This document shows positions 6,468-8,731 of a stretch of 8,731 nucleotides of DNA, one piece after another. Location of the stretch: contig CAKUFB010000101.1 of assembly GCA_934647145.1 (NCBI GenBank), positions 1-8,731 on the forward strand. Direction: 5' to 3'. A program made the position numbers and the translations under genes. The notes below the pieces were generated by a model. It saw only the letters and a list, made by a program, of their open reading frames with translations. It ran no database searches and was not told where the DNA came from. Position 1 is the stretch's first letter. Every line of letters begins with the position of its first letter. The stretch is from an uncultured Clostridia bacterium. GTDB lineage: Bacteria > Bacillota > Clostridia > Christensenellales > Aristaeellaceae.

Positions 6468-6497
6468 GAGGCGGCTTTCCGGGCGGATGGCCGCCTC
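6468..6497 (+). promoter_or_regulatory. Intercistronic hairpin between binding-protein and permease genes
   Basis: GAGGCGGC (6468-6475) pairs perfectly with GCCGCCTC (6490-6497) around a 14-nt loop, in the 76-bp gap. No T-run follows, so it is unlikely to stop transcription fully. It is well placed to protect the 3' end of the binding-protein message, raising that protein above the permeases, as known for other binding-protein operons. Confidence 0.6.
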
Positions 6498-6526
6498 CGA
6501 GCATATCACAGAAAGGCAGTGACGGC

Positions 6527-7456
6527 ATGCAGAAAATCACCTCCGGCCGGCGCGCGGCTTCGAAAAAACACAAGAAGGAGTGGGCGCTGCTTTTCATGGC
6601 GCTCCCGTTCCTTTTGGCCGTGCTGCTGCTCAATTACGTCCCGCTGATGGGCTGGGCGTACGCCCTGTTTCAGTATCGCCCGGGCAAGCCGCTCTTTGAC
6701 TGCGCCTTCGTGGGGCTGAAGTACTTCAAAATGGTGCTGACCGACCCGGACATACTCAACGCCCTGAAAAACACGCTGATCTTCTCGGGCATCGGGTTCC
6801 TGCTCTCGCCGCTGCCCATGATCTTCGCGATCTGCCTCAACGAGATCTCCTTCCCCAGGTTCCGCAAGCTGACCCAGACCGTGACCACCCTGCCGCACTT
6901 TGTCAGCTGGGTCATCTGCTACTCGCTGGCCTTCGCGATGTTCTCAAGCGAGGGCGTGGTGAACAACCTGCTCTATACGAAGCTCGGCCTGCTCTCCGCC
7001 CCCAGTTCGCTCTTGACCAACGAAAGGCTGGTCTACGTCTTTCAGACGGCGCTTGCCCAGTGGAAGGGCCTGGGCTGGAGCTCGATCATCTACATCGCCG
7101 CGATTTCCGGCGTGGATCAGGAGCTGTACGAGGCCGCATCGATCGACGGCGCGGGCCGCTTCCAGAGCGCGCTGCACATCACGCTGCCCAGCCTGCTGCC
7201 CACCTTCATCGTGCTGCTGATCCTGTCGGTCTCGAACTTCGTCAACACCGGCTATGAGCAGTATTATGTCTTCAAGAACGCCATCGTCTACGACAAGATC
7301 GAGGTGCTCGACCTGTACATCTACCGCATGGGCATGCAGCTGGGCGACTATTCCTACGCCACCGCGGTGGGCATCATGAAGTCGGTCGTCAGCGTCGTCA
7401 TGCTGGCCGTCGCCAACCTGCTGGCCCGGCGCGTGCGCGGCCAGTCGATCGTGTAA
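6527..7456 (+). CDS. ABC transporter permease, LplB/UgpA-like
   Basis: A 309-aa integral membrane protein, one half of the transport channel. It begins with a basic cytoplasmic segment (KKHKKEW), then TM1 at about 19-48. Further hydrophobic segments near 83-105, 122-140, 166-195, 222-240 and 277-300 give the usual six-helix layout. The EAA loop that docks on the ATPase is clear: YEAASIDGAGRFQSALHITLP, about 201-221. The GYEQYYVFKN segment near 242-251 and the LDLYIYRMGM region are typical of the LplB branch, which serves oligosaccharide uptake. GAAAGG lies 10 nt upstream of the ATG. It sits 76 bp after the binding-protein gene and 13 bp before the second permease. No ATPase gene is visible; members of this branch normally borrow a shared MsmX-type ATPase encoded elsewhere. 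Confidence 0.93.
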   Translation: MQKITSGRRAASKKHKKEWALLFMALPFLLAVLLLNYVPLMGWAYALFQYRPGKPLFDCAFVGLKYFKMVLTDPDILNALKNTLIFSGIGFLLSPLPMIFAICLNEISFPRFRKLTQTVTTLPHFVSWVICYSLAFAMFSSEGVVNNLLYTKLGLLSAPSSLLTNERLVYVFQTALAQWKGLGWSSIIYIAAISGVDQELYEAASIDGAGRFQSALHITLPSLLPTFIVLLILSVSNFVNTGYEQYYVFKNAIVYDKIEVLDLYIYRMGMQLGDYSYATAVGIMKSVVSVVMLAVANLLARRVRGQSIV

Positions 7457-7469
7457 GGAGGCGCGGGCA

Positions 7470-8363
7470 ATGAAGAAAAAAATCACCCCCTCGCGGGTGC
7501 TGTTCAATGTGCTCAACTATAGCTTTTTCGCGGCGTTTCTGATCCTGTGCGCCTATCCCCTGTGGTACGTGCTCATCTACACGATCAGCGACCCCGCGGT
7601 GCTCAAAAACCAGACCGTGACCTTCCTGCCGCGCGGCTTCAGCCTGACCAACGTCAAGAAGGTGCTGGCGCTTCAGGGCGTGTTTCAGGCCTTTGGCATG
7701 AGCGTGGCGCGCACCGTCGTGGGCACGGCGGCGACCGTGTTCTGCTGCACGGTGCTGGGCTACCTGTTCACCAAGGAGAAAATGCCCTTTAGAAAGGTGC
7801 TCTATCGCTTCCTGATCGTCACGATGTACGTCTCCGGCGGCATGATCCCGACCTACCTGGTCTTCCGCTCCTACGGCCTGCTCAACCGCTTCGCCGCCTA
7901 CGTGCTGCCCGGCATGGTCAGCGCCTACTACGTCATACTGGTCAAGACCTATATCGAGTCGCTCCCGCCCGCGCTGGAGGAAAGCGCCGTGCTGGACGGG
8001 GCGCGCTACGACCAGATCATCCTGCGCCTGATCGTGCCGCTGTCGGTGCCCATCATCGCCACGATCGCCATCTACTCGGCGGTCGGCCAGTGGAACAGCT
8101 GGTTCGACAACCACATCTATACCTTCAGGAACAAGAAGCTGCTGACGCTGCAGTATATGCTGTATAACTACCTGCAGGAGGCGGAGGCGCTGGCCAAGCT
8201 CATGGCCGAGTCCTCCGAGGTCATCCGCGCCGAGGACTACATCACCCCCACCGGCGTGAAGATGACCGTCACCCTGATTACCGTGCTGCCCATCCTGCTG
8301 GTCTATCCCTTCCTGCAGCGCTTTTTCATCAAGGGCATCATGATCGGCGCGGTCAAGGGCTGA
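7470..8363 (+). CDS. ABC transporter permease, YtcP/LplC-like
   Basis: A 297-aa integral membrane protein and the likely heterodimer partner of the upstream permease. TM1 is at about 16-39, with others near 74-98, 110-131, 143-160, 188-205 and 263-283. The EAA loop is present in the diverged form usual for this branch: LEESAVLDGARYDQIILRLIVP, about 169-190. SGGMIPTYL (122-130) and the C-terminal FIKGIMIGAVKG are hallmark segments of YtcP/LplC proteins. Its ribosome-binding site TAAGGAGG (7454-7461) overlaps the stop codon of the first permease, 8 nt before the ATG, so the two are probably translationally coupled and made in equal amounts. The substrate is not deducible. Confidence 0.93.
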   Translation: MKKKITPSRVLFNVLNYSFFAAFLILCAYPLWYVLIYTISDPAVLKNQTVTFLPRGFSLTNVKKVLALQGVFQAFGMSVARTVVGTAATVFCCTVLGYLFTKEKMPFRKVLYRFLIVTMYVSGGMIPTYLVFRSYGLLNRFAAYVLPGMVSAYYVILVKTYIESLPPALEESAVLDGARYDQIILRLIVPLSVPIIATIAIYSAVGQWNSWFDNHIYTFRNKKLLTLQYMLYNYLQEAEALAKLMAESSEVIRAEDYITPTGVKMTVTLITVLPILLVYPFLQRFFIKGIMIGAVKG

Positions 8364-8393
8364 GCGTCTGAAACATGTGAGGAGGACTGAACG

Positions 8394-8731
8394 ATGAACC
8401 GAACGACAAAATACGCCAATCTGCACCTGCACTCGATCTACTCGGACGGCATTGCCACGCCGGAGGAGCTGTGCCAGATCGTGAAGGAAATGGGCTATCG
8501 CGCGCTGGCGTTGACCGACCACGAGACGATCGCCGGCTGCGCGCGCCTGAAGAAGACCGCGGACGAGGCGGGCCTTGAGACGCTGATCGGGGTGGAAATC
8601 AGCGCGACGCTGCCGGACGGGCGCGAGACGCACCTGACCGGGTACGACTTCGACCCGGCGCAGAGCCGGATTCATGCCTACCTGGCCCGCCGCGAGGACG
8701 AGGCGGAGCGGATGACGCGGCTGTGGCTCGC
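8394..8731 (+). CDS. PHP-domain phosphoesterase, N-terminal part (runs off the window)
   Basis: The first 112 codons of a protein cut by the right edge. The PHP metal-binding motifs are intact: HLHSIYSDG (H11, H13, D18), LTDHET (D42-H43), GVEI (E68) and HLTGYDF (H80). PHP proteins hydrolyse phosphate esters with two or three metal ions. This arrangement is closest to the small TrpH/YciV-like group, whose studied members act on nucleotide 3',5'-bisphosphates or as RNA 5'-3' exonucleases; homologues in sugar-transport operons have no settled function. GGAGGA lies 7 nt before the ATG. It follows the second permease by 30 bp on the same strand, so it is probably co-transcribed. Its DNA is G+C-rich like its neighbours. 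The family is confident; the substrate is open because the C-terminal half is missing. Confidence 0.88.
   Translation, partial: MNRTTKYANLHLHSIYSDGIATPEELCQIVKEMGYRALALTDHETIAGCARLKKTADEAGLETLIGVEISATLPDGRETHLTGYDFDPAQSRIHAYLARREDEAERMTRLWL

Noticed and set aside
4540..8675. Long minus-strand frames antisense to the transporter operon (4540-6633, 6944-7516, 7398-8675)
   Set aside because: Same shadow signature: His/Val/Gly/Gln-rich low-complexity protein opposite well-defined transporter genes, with no motifs.

Overview
The window looks like a stretch of chromosome from a G+C-rich member of the Clostridia (Bacillota). Third codon positions are overwhelmingly G or C, ribosome-binding sites are strong (AAGGAGG type), and promoters are near the sigma-A consensus. 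A YesM/YesN-type two-component system stands next to an LplA/LplB/YtcP-type carbohydrate ABC transporter, a combination typical of Gram-positive Firmicutes. The genus cannot be decided from this sequence; an uncultured gut or rumen clostridium would fit.

Layout. (1) Bases 1-411 hold no credible gene. They are an array of about two and a half direct repeats built almost entirely from short perfect palindromes. The array is cut by the left window edge and runs up to the ribosome-binding site of the next gene. (2) A plus-strand 1-acyl-sn-glycerol-3-phosphate acyltransferase (plsC, 433-1014) follows and ends at a strong hairpin terminator. That hairpin probably also serves the converging operon. 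(3) On the minus strand is a two-gene operon: an AraC-type response regulator (4348-2930) and a sensor histidine kinase (2933-1098), overlapping by the four bases ATGA. (4) A 413-bp divergent intergenic region carries a perfect-consensus promoter facing the regulator and a near-consensus promoter facing the transporter. A 10-bp inverted repeat with arms spaced 42 bp centre to centre lies just upstream of the transporter -35 box. (5) On the plus strand is a transporter operon: solute-binding protein (4762-6450), an intercistronic hairpin, two permeases (6527-7456 and 7470-8363), and the start of a PHP-domain phosphoesterase (8394 to the window edge).

How it fits together (inference from families and context). 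The kinase senses an extracellular ligand through its periplasmic-side sensor domain and phosphorylates the regulator. The regulator would then activate the divergent transporter promoter, possibly through the inverted repeat. The binding protein and two permeases import an oligosaccharide or related solute. No ATPase gene is visible, which is usual for this subfamily because a shared MsmX-type ATPase normally energises such transporters. The substrate cannot be read from the sequence. The PHP phosphoesterase is co-transcribed but its role here is unknown.

The least ordinary features are the compound palindromic repeat array and the architecture of the divergent control region. The rest is a well-formed example of a known type of sugar-uptake locus.
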